From Dokdonella fugitiva (GTDB lineage Bacteria > Pseudomonadota > Gammaproteobacteria > Xanthomonadales > Rhodanobacteraceae): a stretch of 64,000 nucleotides of DNA. The stretch is from the NCBI RefSeq assembly GCF_004342425.1, contig NZ_SLWQ01000003.1, positions 248,001 through 312,000 of the forward strand, written 5' to 3'. The notes below the pieces were generated by a model. That model was not told where the DNA came from and ran no database searches. It saw only the letters and a list, made by a program, of their open reading frames with translations. The position numbers were made by a program, and so were the translations under genes. Shown one piece after another: positions 38,392-45,886 of this stretch (the stretch's first letter is position 1; the number at the start of each line of letters is the position of its first letter).

Positions 38392-38787
38392 TCAGGCGGC
38401 CTTCTTGGCGGCCTTGACGGTCTTGTTCAGCGTGTCCGTGACGGTCTCGTTGACCGACTCGAACGAGGACTTCGCGAGCGAACCGATCGCTTCGGAGGTC
38501 TTCAGCGAGACGCCGAGGACTTCCTGGCTGTTCGCGTAGAGCTTCTCGGCGCTCTCCTTGGCGAGCTGGACGCCCTTGGCCGAGATCGCCTTGGCGCCTT
38601 CGAAATCACGCACTTCGGCGGCTTCGGTCCAGAACTCGACCGACGCCTTGACGCGGTCCTCGAAGGTCTTGAGGTTCAGCTCGGTGATGCGCTCGAAACC
38701 GGCCAGGGCGAGGCCCTGCGCCTTGACGAAGGCATCGGCATAGCTCTTGCCGAGCGCAAGGGACTGCGTGTTGATCTGCTCGAACAT
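38392..38787 (-). CDS. Phasin family protein (polyhydroxyalkanoate granule-associated)
   Basis: A 131-residue, almost wholly alpha-helical protein rich in Ala, Lys, Glu and Ser. It begins MFEQINTQSLALGKSYADAF and ends in a Lys/Ala tail (KTVKAAKKAA), typical of phasin_2 proteins. Such proteins coat PHA granules. No PHA synthase gene lies in the window. The ATG used has AGAGG about 8 nt upstream; a longer frame upstream runs through the promoter and is rejected. The promoter contains a palindrome that fits a PhaR operator. Confidence 0.85.
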   Translation of the reverse strand: MFEQINTQSLALGKSYADAFVKAQGLALAGFERITELNLKTFEDRVKASVEFWTEAAEVRDFEGAKAISAKGVQLAKESAEKLYANSQEVLGVSLKTSEAIGSLAKSSFESVNETVTDTLNKTVKAAKKAA

Positions 38788-38825
38788 GTTCGATACCTCT
38801 GCGGTATTGGGGAGTGTTGGACGGC

Positions 38826-38857
38826 ATCCTAGCAGGTTCTTTGTTGCGATGCAACAA
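38826..38857 (-). promoter_or_regulatory. Phasin promoter with a PhaR-like palindromic operator
   Basis: On the minus strand TTGCAT (38854 to 38849) and TAGGAT (38831 to 38826) are separated by exactly 17 nt. The -35 box lies inside the perfect palindrome TTGTTGC-ATC-GCAACAA (38841-38857). PhaR repressors of phasin genes bind TGC-rich palindromes of this kind, so autoregulated repression is a reasonable inference. Confidence 0.65.
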
Positions 38858-38964
38858 GATTGATGCGCAAACACCCCGGCCGGCCGGGCAATCATCCAGT
38901 CGTTTCGTTTCAATTCAGTGAATTGGGCGCCTCGGGCGGGCTGTGCGGCGCCGCCGCAGATCAG

Positions 38965-39324
38965 TCAGTCCTTGCCGCGGTACTCGCAGGCGGTCGTGCA
39001 GGTCTCGTTGACGACCACCTTGGAGAGCAGCGGCAGGCGCGGGGCGAGACGCTCCCAGATCCAGCGCGCGAGCTGCTCGCTGGTCGGGTTCTCGAGGCCG
39101 GGCACCTCATTGAGGTAGCGGTGGTCGAGCTGGTCGTACAGCGGCGCGAACGCGGCCTTGAGGTCGGCGTAGTCCATGACCCAGCCGAGTTCGGGATCGA
39201 GGGGGCCGCTCACGTGGATCGCGATCGCGAACGAGTGCCCGTGCAGGCGGCTGCACTTGTGCCCGGCCGGCACGTTCGGCAGCCGGTGCGCGGCTTCGAT
39301 GCGGAAGGTCTTGGAGATTTCCAT
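38965..39324 (-). CDS. queD: 6-carboxy-5,6,7,8-tetrahydropterin synthase QueD
   Basis: A 119-residue protein of the PTPS fold. The zinc-binding His13 lies in AAHRL and His28/His30 in LHGHSF; the catalytic Cys24 lies in GHKC, followed by the QLDHRYLN and NPTSE segments. It converts dihydroneopterin triphosphate to 6-carboxytetrahydropterin for queuosine. A -10 like TAGACT ends 7 nt before the ATG, so the transcript would begin at or next to the start codon; this fits the lack of a ribosome binding site. Confidence 0.92.
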   Translation of the reverse strand: MEISKTFRIEAAHRLPNVPAGHKCSRLHGHSFAIAIHVSGPLDPELGWVMDYADLKAAFAPLYDQLDHRYLNEVPGLENPTSEQLARWIWERLAPRLPLLSKVVVNETCTTACEYRGKD

Positions 39325-39342
39325 GCGCGCAAGTCTAGCAAG
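39325..39342 (-). promoter_or_regulatory. Putative leaderless promoter of queD (18-mer shared with EPS locus)
   Basis: CTTGCTAGACTTGCGCGC on the minus strand runs directly into the queD ATG. TAGACT (39337 to 39332) is the -10 box. The same 18 bases stand at 21980-21997 before the EPS locus. The 7-nt distance to ATG predicts a leaderless mRNA. Confidence 0.5.
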
Positions 39343-39505
39343 CCGTGTCGCCGCGCCCGCGGCCGGACCACGGCCGGAGCGCGGGTCGTCCCGCGGGCGC
39401 AGGCCGGCGCGCCGGCAGCCATGCCGTTTGGCACGTATCAAGGCATGAGCCCATCCGACAAGATCGACCGACGCGCGTGTGCGGCGAACGAACCCGGAGG
39501 GACAG

Positions 39506-41140
39506 ATGGAAAGGCGTGACTTCCTCAAGATGACCGGCATCGGTCTCGGCAGCCTGCTGCTGCCGGCGATGCATGGCCGCGTGATCGCGGCCGAGGCCCT
39601 GCTCACCAGGCTCGACGTCGCGACCAAGAAGAAGTTCGCCGACATCGCGCTCAACGCGGCCAGGTCCGCCGGCGCGAGCTACTGCGACGTGCGCATCGGC
39701 CGCTACCTGCGCCAGTTCGTCATCACGCGCGAAGACAAGGTGCAGAACGTCGTCAACACCGAGTCGAGCGGCATCGGCATACGCGTCATCGCCAAGGGCA
39801 CCTGGGGCTTCGCCGCGACCAGCGACATGAGTGCGGACGCGATCGCCCGGGCGGCGAGGGAAGCCGTCGCGATCGCCAAGGCGAACTCGAAGATCCAGGC
39901 CAAGCCGGTCGAGCTCGCCCCGGTCAAGGGCGTCGGCGAGGTCAGCTGGGCCACGCCGATCGTCAAGAACTCGATGGAAGTGCCGATCAAGGACAAGGTC
40001 GACCTGCTGCTCGGCGTCAATGCCGCGGCGATGCAGGCCGGCGCGAACTTCATCAATTCGATCCTGTTCCTCGTCAACGAGCAGAAGTACTTCGCTTCGA
40101 CCGACGGCTCCTACATCGACCAGGACGTGCACCGCATCTGGGCGCCGATGCAGGTCACCGCGGTCGACCAGAAGACCGGCAAGTTCCGCATCCGCGCCGG
40201 GCTTTCCGCGCCGCGCGGCATGGGCTTCGAATACCTCGACGGCAACAAGTCCGACAGGGTCGAGCTGCCTGGCGGCGCGATCGTCTACGGCGATTCCTAC
40301 GACATGAAGGAAGACGCGATCGCCGCGGCGAAGCAGGCGAAGGAGAAGCTCACCGCGCAGACGGTCAAGCCGGGCAAGTACGACCTCATGCTCGACCCCT
40401 CGCACCTGTGGCTGACGATCCACGAGTCGGTCGGCCATCCGCTCGAGCTCGACCGCGTGCTCGGCTACGAGGCGAACTACGCCGGCACGAGTTTCGCGAC
40501 GCTCGACAAGTGGCGCGACAAGTTCAGGTACGGCAGCGACAAGGTCACGATCTTCGCCGACAAGGTGCAGAAGGGCACGCTCGGCGCGGTCGGCTACGAC
40601 GACGAAGGCGTCAAGACGCAGCGCTGGGACCTCATCAAGGACGGCATCCTGGTCAACTACCAGGTCATCCGCGACCAGGCGCACATCCTCGGTCTCAAGG
40701 AATCGCAGGGCTGCTGCTATGCCGACTCCTGGTCGAGCGTGCAGTTCCAGCGCATGGCCAACGTCTCGCTCGCGCCGGGCAAGCAGGCGATGTCGCCGCA
40801 CGACATGATCAAGGACATCGAAAACGGCATCTACATCATCGGTGACGGTTCGTTCTCGATCGACCAGCAGCGCTACAACGCGCAGTTCGGCGGCCAGCTG
40901 TTCTACGAAATCAAGAACGGCAAGATCACGCAGCCGCTCGAGGACGTCGCCTACCAGATGCGCACGCCGGAATTCTGGAATTCGTGCGCGGCGGTCTGCG
41001 ACGAGAAGGACTACCGCTTCGGCGGCTCGTTCTTCGACGGCAAGGGCCAGCCGGGCCAGGTCTCGGCCGTCTCGCACGGCTCGAGCACCGCGCGCTTCAA
41101 CGGCGCCAACGTCATCAACACGGCGCGCAGCCTCGGCTGA
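39506..41140 (+). CDS. tldD: TldD family metalloprotease-like protein with Tat signal
   Basis: A 544-residue protein of the TldD/PmbA family. The metal-binding motif HESVGH (306-311) is intact, as in TldD, whose protease site depends on the partner TldE. The N-terminus [15 protein letters not shown] followed by a hydrophobic stretch and A-M-H-G is a twin-arginine (Tat) signal (R-R-x-F-L-K). Classical TldD is cytoplasmic, so this copy should be exported folded. GGAGG lies 5 nt before the ATG. It is followed by its partner after 20 nt. Confidence 0.88.
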   Translation: MERRDFLKMTGIGLGSLLLPAMHGRVIAAEALLTRLDVATKKKFADIALNAARSAGASYCDVRIGRYLRQFVITREDKVQNVVNTESSGIGIRVIAKGTWGFAATSDMSADAIARAAREAVAIAKANSKIQAKPVELAPVKGVGEVSWATPIVKNSMEVPIKDKVDLLLGVNAAAMQAGANFINSILFLVNEQKYFASTDGSYIDQDVHRIWAPMQVTAVDQKTGKFRIRAGLSAPRGMGFEYLDGNKSDRVELPGGAIVYGDSYDMKEDAIAAAKQAKEKLTAQTVKPGKYDLMLDPSHLWLTIHESVGHPLELDRVLGYEANYAGTSFATLDKWRDKFRYGSDKVTIFADKVQKGTLGAVGYDDEGVKTQRWDLIKDGILVNYQVIRDQAHILGLKESQGCCYADSWSSVQFQRMANVSLAPGKQAMSPHDMIKDIENGIYIIGDGSFSIDQQRYNAQFGGQLFYEIKNGKITQPLEDVAYQMRTPEFWNSCAAVCDEKDYRFGGSFFDGKGQPGQVSAVSHGSSTARFNGANVINTARSLG

Positions 41141-41160
41141 GCGAAGCGGAGAACACAGCG

Positions 41161-42495
41161 ATGAGCATCTACACCGAAGAACAGGCCAAGGCGATCCTCG
41201 ACAAGGCGATCAAGGCGTCGAAGGCGGACCAGTGCAGCGCCACGCTCAACGGCGGCTTCAACGGCAACATCCGCTATGCGCTCAACAGCGTGTCGACCAG
41301 CGGGCGCGTCAGCGACTGCGATCTCGCGGTCGAAGTCGCCTTCGGCAAGCGCGTCGGCACCGCCACCACCAACAGCTTCGACGACGCGTCGATCGAGGCG
41401 GTCGTGCGCCGCGCCGAGGAGCTCGCGCGCCTCGCGCCGGAAAACCCCGAATTCATGCCGACGATCGACAAGCAGGCCTACAAGGCGAGCAGCACGTTTT
41501 CGGAGAAGACCGCCGCGATCACGCCCGAGTACCGCGCCAGCGTCGCCGCCGCGTGCATCGAGCCGTGCCGCAAGGACAAGCTCGTCGCCGCCGGCTTCTT
41601 CACCGACAGCCAGGCCTTTTCGGCGATCGCCAACAGCAAGGGCAACTTCGGCTACCAGAAGACGAGCGGCATCGATTTCACCTGCACGGTGCGCACCGAA
41701 GACGGCCACGGTTCGGGTTGGGTCGCGCGCAACCTCGGCGACGTATCGAAATTCGACGCGAAGAGCGAGATCCAGACCGCGATCGGCAAGGCCAGGGGCT
41801 CGGTCGACGCGAAGGCGCTCGAGCCCGGCAAATACACCGTGATCATGGAACCGGCGGCGAGTGCGGGCCTGATCTCGTTCATGATGTTCGGGTTCGACGC
41901 GCGCCAGTCCGACGAGGGCCGCAGCTTCCTGTCGAAGAAGGGCGGCGGCAACAAGCTCGGCGAGAAGCTGTTCGACGAGCGCGTCACGATGTACGCCGAC
42001 CCTTGGGACGAGCAGGCCGCGGTGCTGCCGTGGGACAACGACGGCCTCGCCCGCGAGCGCACGCCGATCATCACCAAGGGCAAGGTCGAATACCTTCAGT
42101 ACTCGCGCTATTGGGCGCAGAAGCAGGGCAAGAAGGCGATCGGCCAGCCCGGCAACCTCATCATGGTCGGCGGCGACAAGTCGACGATGGACCTGGTCAA
42201 GGGCACGAAGAAGGGCGTGCTCGTGACGCGCACGTGGTACATCCGCCTCGTCGATCCGCAGACCGTGCTGCTCACCGGCCTCACCCGCGACGGCACGTTC
42301 TACATCGAGGACGGCGAGATCAAATACCCGATCAAGAACTTCCGCTTCAACGAGTCGCCGGCGATCATGCTCAACAACATCGAGGAAATCGGCAAGCCGG
42401 TACGCGTCGCCGACGACGAATCGCCGTTCGTGATGATGATCCCGCCGCTGAAGATCCGCGACTTCACGTTCACGTCGTTGTCGGATGCGGTTTGA
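41161..42495 (+). CDS. tldE: TldE/PmbA family partner protein
   Basis: A 444-residue PmbA/TldE-like protein without the HExxxH motif. Characteristic segments are EPAASAGLISFMMFGFDARQSDEGRSFLS (keep to short parts when searching), GQPGNLIMVGGD and TWYIRLVDPQTVLLTGLTRDG. In E. coli TldD and TldE form a heterodimeric protease that matures microcin B17 and degrades CcdA. No signal peptide is visible, though its partner has a Tat signal; export as a hitchhiker in complex with TldD is possible. Stop and next gene are separated by 106 nt of repeat DNA. Confidence 0.87.
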   Translation: MSIYTEEQAKAILDKAIKASKADQCSATLNGGFNGNIRYALNSVSTSGRVSDCDLAVEVAFGKRVGTATTNSFDDASIEAVVRRAEELARLAPENPEFMPTIDKQAYKASSTFSEKTAAITPEYRASVAAACIEPCRKDKLVAAGFFTDSQAFSAIANSKGNFGYQKTSGIDFTCTVRTEDGHGSGWVARNLGDVSKFDAKSEIQTAIGKARGSVDAKALEPGKYTVIMEPAASAGLISFMMFGFDARQSDEGRSFLSKKGGGNKLGEKLFDERVTMYADPWDEQAAVLPWDNDGLARERTPIITKGKVEYLQYSRYWAQKQGKKAIGQPGNLIMVGGDKSTMDLVKGTKKGVLVTRTWYIRLVDPQTVLLTGLTRDGTFYIEDGEIKYPIKNFRFNESPAIMLNNIEEIGKPVRVADDESPFVMMIPPLKIRDFTFTSLSDAV

Positions 42496-42500
42496 AGGAC

Positions 42501-42586
42501 GGGAATAGGGAATGGGGAATCGGGAATAGGAAATCCTGAAGCGGCTGCGAAGCACCGCGGCAGCCGATTCCTGTTCCCGGTTCCCG
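42501..42586. repeat. Palindromic heptamer repeat element before the DUF4159 gene
   Basis: The left arm is four tandem heptamers of the form GGGAATN (42501-42528). The right arm is GATTCCT followed by two GTTCCCG words (42566-42586). A CGGCTGC/GCAGCCG stem (42542-42548 with 42560-42566) lies between. The element starts 5 nt after the tldE stop and ends 15 nt before the DUF4159 ATG. A third array of the same word lies inside that gene. Confidence 0.82.
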
Positions 42587-42601
42587 ACGCCAGGTTGGTG
42601 C

Positions 42602-43336
42602 ATGACCCGCTTCGAGTTCCTCCGCCTGATGTTTTCCGGTGCCGCGGGCCTCGCGATTGCGCCGGCGGCGCGGGCGCGCGAAGCGGCTCCCATTCCCGAT
42701 TCCCCACTCTCCATTCCCGGCTCCTACGACTTCTGGTTCACCCGCCTCATGTACGAGTCGGGCGACTGGGACGTCGATGCGCGCATGCCGTCTAACCTGC
42801 TCGACGCGCTGATCCAGTACACGACCTTGCGCGTCGATCCGCGCGAGCGCGTGCTGCCGCTCGCCGACGCTCGCATGCTCACCCAGCCGTTCTGCTACCT
42901 CGCCGGGCACAAGCTCGTCGAGTTCAACCCGGACGAGCGGCGCAACTTCGAGCGCTACGTGCGTGCCGGCGGCTTCGTCCTCGTCGACGACTGCAACCAC
43001 GACGTCGACGGTCTGTTCGCGAAGTCGTTCGAGCAGGAGATGGCGACGATCTTCGGCGCCGACGCGCTGAAGAAGCTGCCGAAGACGCATCCGCTGTTCA
43101 CGAGCTTCTTCCGCTTCGACGGCCCGCCGAACACCGCGTTCGAGCTCAACGGCTGGGGCGACGACCTCGTCCACGAGTACCTCAAGGGCATCGAGGTCGA
43201 CGGCCGCCTCGGCGTGCTCTACAGCAACAAGGATTACGGCTGCGAATGGGATTACGACTGGCGCAACAAGCGCTTCCTCGCCGAAGACAACACGAAGTTC
43301 GCGGTCAACGTCGTCGTGTACGCGCTGACCGCATGA
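42602..43336 (+). CDS. DUF4159 domain protein with N-terminal export signal
   Basis: A 244-residue protein. Residues 1-26 look like a signal peptide (FEFLRLMFSGAAGLAIAPAARA) with a Tat-like R-F-E-F-L-R but only one Arg, so Sec export is more likely. The core DUF4159 features follow: SYDFWFTRLMYESGDW, FNPDERRNFERYVRAGGFVLVDDC and the FRFDGPP region. DUF4159 proteins occur with MoxR/DUF58/BatA genes and have a glutamine-amidotransferase-like fold of unknown function. Residues 28-41 (PIPDSPLSIPGS) are encoded by a repeat array (42689-42720) that seems to have entered the gene. No good ribosome binding site was seen. Confidence 0.83.
   Translation: MTRFEFLRLMFSGAAGLAIAPAARAREAAPIPDSPLSIPGSYDFWFTRLMYESGDWDVDARMPSNLLDALIQYTTLRVDPRERVLPLADARMLTQPFCYLAGHKLVEFNPDERRNFERYVRAGGFVLVDDCNHDVDGLFAKSFEQEMATIFGADALKKLPKTHPLFTSFFRFDGPPNTAFELNGWGDDLVHEYLKGIEVDGRLGVLYSNKDYGCEWDYDWRNKRFLAEDNTKFAVNVVVYALTA
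42689..42720. repeat. Heptamer repeat array inside the DUF4159 coding sequence
   Basis: CATTCCC, GATTCCC, CACTCTC and CATTCCC follow one another at 42691-42718. This is the inverse complement of the GGGAATN array at 42501-42528, about 160 bp upstream. It encodes PIPDSPLSIP just after the signal peptide, and the reading frame stays open. The array could pair with the upstream array across the start codon. Confidence 0.8.
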
Positions 43337-43357
43337 TTGTTCCGGAGCTTAAAGACT

Positions 43358-43545
43358 GAAACACGAAGGACACGAAGGACACGAAGAAGGATCAAGATGA
43401 AGATTGAAACACCGAGCACACGGAGACAGCAAAAGACGGAGAGCTCCTTCATCTGAAGGGCTCTTCCTCCGCGTGCTCCGTGTGCTCCGTGTTCAGGCTT
43501 TTGACCTGTTGCTTGTCTTCGTGTCCTTCGTGTCCTTCGTGTTTC
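43358..43545. repeat. Nested palindrome with 29-bp perfect arms (nonamer repeats)
   Basis: The outer arms 43358-43386 and 43517-43545 are perfectly inverted over 29 bp and consist of GACACGAAG-type nonamers. Inner arms ACACCGAGCACACGGAG (about 43409-43425) and CTCCGTGTGCTCCGTGTT (about 43474-43492) are nested within. An innermost GAGCTCCTTC-ATCT-GAAGGGCTC hairpin lies near 43441-43463. The element fills most of the 255-bp gap between DUF4159 and moxR. No gene is present in it. Confidence 0.88.
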
Positions 43546-43591
43546 AAGCTTTTGCCTTCTTTCCATTCCGCGAATACCCGAGCACCTCCGC

Positions 43592-44578
43592 ATGACCGAC
43601 GAACAGTCCATCCAGCAGCAACTCGGCAAGCTCGCTGCGCTCCGCGAGGCGATCGCGCAGGTCATCGTCGGCCAGGCCGGGGTCGTCGAGCAGCTGCTGA
43701 TCGGCCTGCTCGCGGGCGGGCACTGCCTGCTGGAGGGCGTTCCGGGTCTCGGCAAGACCCTGCTCGTGCGCTCGCTCGGCGAAGCGCTCGCGCTCGATTT
43801 CTGCCGCGTGCAGTTCACGCCCGACCTCATGCCGAGCGACATCGTCGGTACCGAGATCCTCGAGGAGGACCACGGCACCGGCAAGCGCTACTTCAAGTTC
43901 CAGCAGGGCCCGGTGTTCACCAACCTGCTGCTCGCCGACGAGCTCAACCGCACGCCGCCGAAGACGCAGTCGGCGCTGCTCGAGGCGATGCAGGAACGCA
44001 CGATCAGCTACGCCGGGACGACGCATCGCCTGCCGCAGCCGTTCTTCGTTCTGGCGACGCAGAATCCGCTCGAACAGGCCGGCACCTATCCCCTGCCGGA
44101 AGCGCAGCTCGACCGCTTCCTGCTGCATGTGCGCGTCGACTATCCGGATGAGGCGGAAGAACGCGCGATCCTCGCGCAGACGACCGGTTCGGCGAGCGCG
44201 CGCATCGAGCCCGTCATGACGGGCGAAGAGGTCATCGCGCTGCAGGCCCTCACGCGCAACGTGCACGTCGGCGACGACCTGCTCGCCTGGATCACGCGCC
44301 TCGTGCGCGCATCGCGCCCGCAGGCGAGCACGATCGCCGAGGTGCGCGACTGGGTGCGCTGGGGAGCGGGTCCGCGCGCGGGCCAGTCGCTCGTGCTCGC
44401 CTCGAAAGCGCGCGCGCTCATCCATGGCCGCCTCGCCGCGACGCGCGAGGACGTCCGCGCGCTCGCCGCGCCGGTGCTGCGCCATCGCCTGCTGCTGTCG
44501 TTCGCCGCCGAGGCGGAGCAGCGCAGCAGCGACGACGTCGTCGCCGCCCTCCTGCGCGCGCTGCCGGCGCCGAACTGA
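43592..44578 (+). CDS. moxR: MoxR family AAA+ ATPase
   Basis: A 328-residue AAA+ protein with Walker A GVPGLGKT (49-56), Walker B LLLADELNR, sensor FVLATQNPLEQAGTYPLPEAQLDRFL and the arginine-containing lid domain. MoxR proteins act as chaperones for partners with DUF58/VWA domains, which are encoded next here. The gene follows a 200-bp nested palindrome. No strong ribosome binding site precedes the ATG. Confidence 0.94.
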   Translation: MTDEQSIQQQLGKLAALREAIAQVIVGQAGVVEQLLIGLLAGGHCLLEGVPGLGKTLLVRSLGEALALDFCRVQFTPDLMPSDIVGTEILEEDHGTGKRYFKFQQGPVFTNLLLADELNRTPPKTQSALLEAMQERTISYAGTTHRLPQPFFVLATQNPLEQAGTYPLPEAQLDRFLLHVRVDYPDEAEERAILAQTTGSASARIEPVMTGEEVIALQALTRNVHVGDDLLAWITRLVRASRPQASTIAEVRDWVRWGAGPRAGQSLVLASKARALIHGRLAATREDVRALAAPVLRHRLLLSFAAEAEQRSSDDVVAALLRALPAPN

Positions 44579-44588
44579 GCGGACGGCG

Positions 44589-44981
44589 ATGAGCGGTGCG
44601 GCCGAAGGCGGCGTGCGTGCACTGTTGCGCGTGGAAGGCGCATGCGTGCTGTTCGCCGCATGCTGGCTCTACGCGCAATCGGGCTACGGCTGGGGCGTGT
44701 TCGCGCTCTGCTTCCTCGCACCGGACCTCGCCTTCCTCGGCTACCTCGCCGGGCCACGCGTCGGAGCTTGCTGCTACAACGCGACGCACGCCCATGTCGG
44801 CGCGATCGCGTGCTTCGTCGCGGGCCGGTTGCTCGCGCAACCCGCGTTGCTCGTCGCCGGCCTGATCTGGATCGCCCACGTGGGATTCGACCGTGCGCTC
44901 GGCTACGGCCTTAAGTACGCGAGCGGCTTCGGTGACACGCACCTCGGCCGCATCGGTCGCGCCGCGAGGCGCGCGCCGTGA
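44589..44981 (+). CDS. DUF4260 family small membrane protein
   Basis: A 130-residue protein with about four hydrophobic segments, ending FDRALGYGLKYASGFGDTHLG, the hallmark of DUF4260. The function is unknown. It sits between moxR (10 nt) and the DUF58 gene, whose GTG overlaps its TGA, so it is translationally coupled to the module. MoxR and DUF58 are usually adjacent, so this looks like an insertion of an accessory gene. Confidence 0.8.
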   Translation: MSGAAEGGVRALLRVEGACVLFAACWLYAQSGYGWGVFALCFLAPDLAFLGYLAGPRVGACCYNATHAHVGAIACFVAGRLLAQPALLVAGLIWIAHVGFDRALGYGLKYASGFGDTHLGRIGRAARRAP

Positions 44982-45886
44982 CGACGCCGGTGCTGGTGCC
45001 GGCCGACGTGCGCGCACGCCTGCGTGAGCTGCGCCTCGCGCTGCGCAGCCATGCGGGTGGCGACGGTCTCGGCCAGCATTCCAGCCGCAGCCGCGGCGCC
45101 GGCCTGGAGTTCGCGCAATACCGCGCCTATGAACCCGGGGACGAACCGCGGCGCATCGACTGGAAGCTGTATGCGCGCTCCGATCGCTTCTTCGTGCGCG
45201 AGGCCGAGCGCGACAGTCCGCTGACCGCGTGGATCATCGTCGACGCGAGCGCGTCGATGCGCCAGGCCGACCGCGCGCAACCCGGGCGCAGCAAGCTCGA
45301 CGCCGCGAAGACGCTCGCCGCCTGCGTGATCGAACTCGCGCTGCGCCAGGGCGACCGCTTCGGCCTCGTCGTCCTCGGCGGCGATGCGCCGCGCGTCGTG
45401 CCCGCGGGTGGCGGCGCACGCCAGCGCGATCGCTGCGTGCTAGAACTCGTGCAGTGCCGGCCGGCCGGCGCATGGCCGGGCGAGGCATCGGCGCGCACGC
45501 TGTGGGAACGCGTCGCGCCGTCGTCGCTGGTCGTGCTGTTGTCGGACTTCTTCGACGAAGCGGCCGTCGTGCTCGCCGAGCGCCTGGCATCCGCACGCCG
45601 GGAGGTCGCGAGCATCCAGTTGATCGGCGCGGACGAACGCGACTTCCCGTTCGAGGGCGGCCATCGCTTCGTCGACCCCGAGTCGCCGGCCGAGCGCCGC
45701 GTCGAGGCCGGTCGCGCGCGTGCGGATTTCCTCGCCCGCTTCGCCGCGGCGCGCGCGGAGCTCGCGCGCCGGTTAACCGCGCGCGGCATCCGTCATGCCG
45801 AGTACGTGCTCGACGAGCCCGCGGACCTGCCGCTGCGTCGCCTGTTCGGTGCACGCGCGTCGGATCCCGTCGGCGAGGCGACATGA
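44978..45886 (+). CDS. DUF58 domain protein with MIDAS-like motif
   Basis: A 302-residue protein. The DUF58 signature QYRAYEPGDEPRRIDWKLYARSDRFFVRE lies near residues 48-76 (search with short parts). The metal-site sequence IIVDASASM (D-x-S-x-S) then starts a VWA-like fold. It is the usual substrate or partner of MoxR. The GTG start overlaps the previous TGA and the end overlaps the next ATG, so the operon is tightly coupled. Family: well recognised; cellular role: inferred. Confidence 0.9.
   Translation: MTTPVLVPADVRARLRELRLALRSHAGGDGLGQHSSRSRGAGLEFAQYRAYEPGDEPRRIDWKLYARSDRFFVREAERDSPLTAWIIVDASASMRQADRAQPGRSKLDAAKTLAACVIELALRQGDRFGLVVLGGDAPRVVPAGGGARQRDRCVLELVQCRPAGAWPGEASARTLWERVAPSSLVVLLSDFFDEAAVVLAERLASARREVASIQLIGADERDFPFEGGHRFVDPESPAERRVEAGRARADFLARFAAARAELARRLTARGIRHAEYVLDEPADLPLRRLFGARASDPVGEAT

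Noticed and set aside
43404..43595. Short frames inside the nonamer palindrome before moxR
   Set aside because: The translated products are periodic (repeated Val-Leu-Arg/Ser-Phe-Val) because of the 9-bp tandem words, not because of coding.
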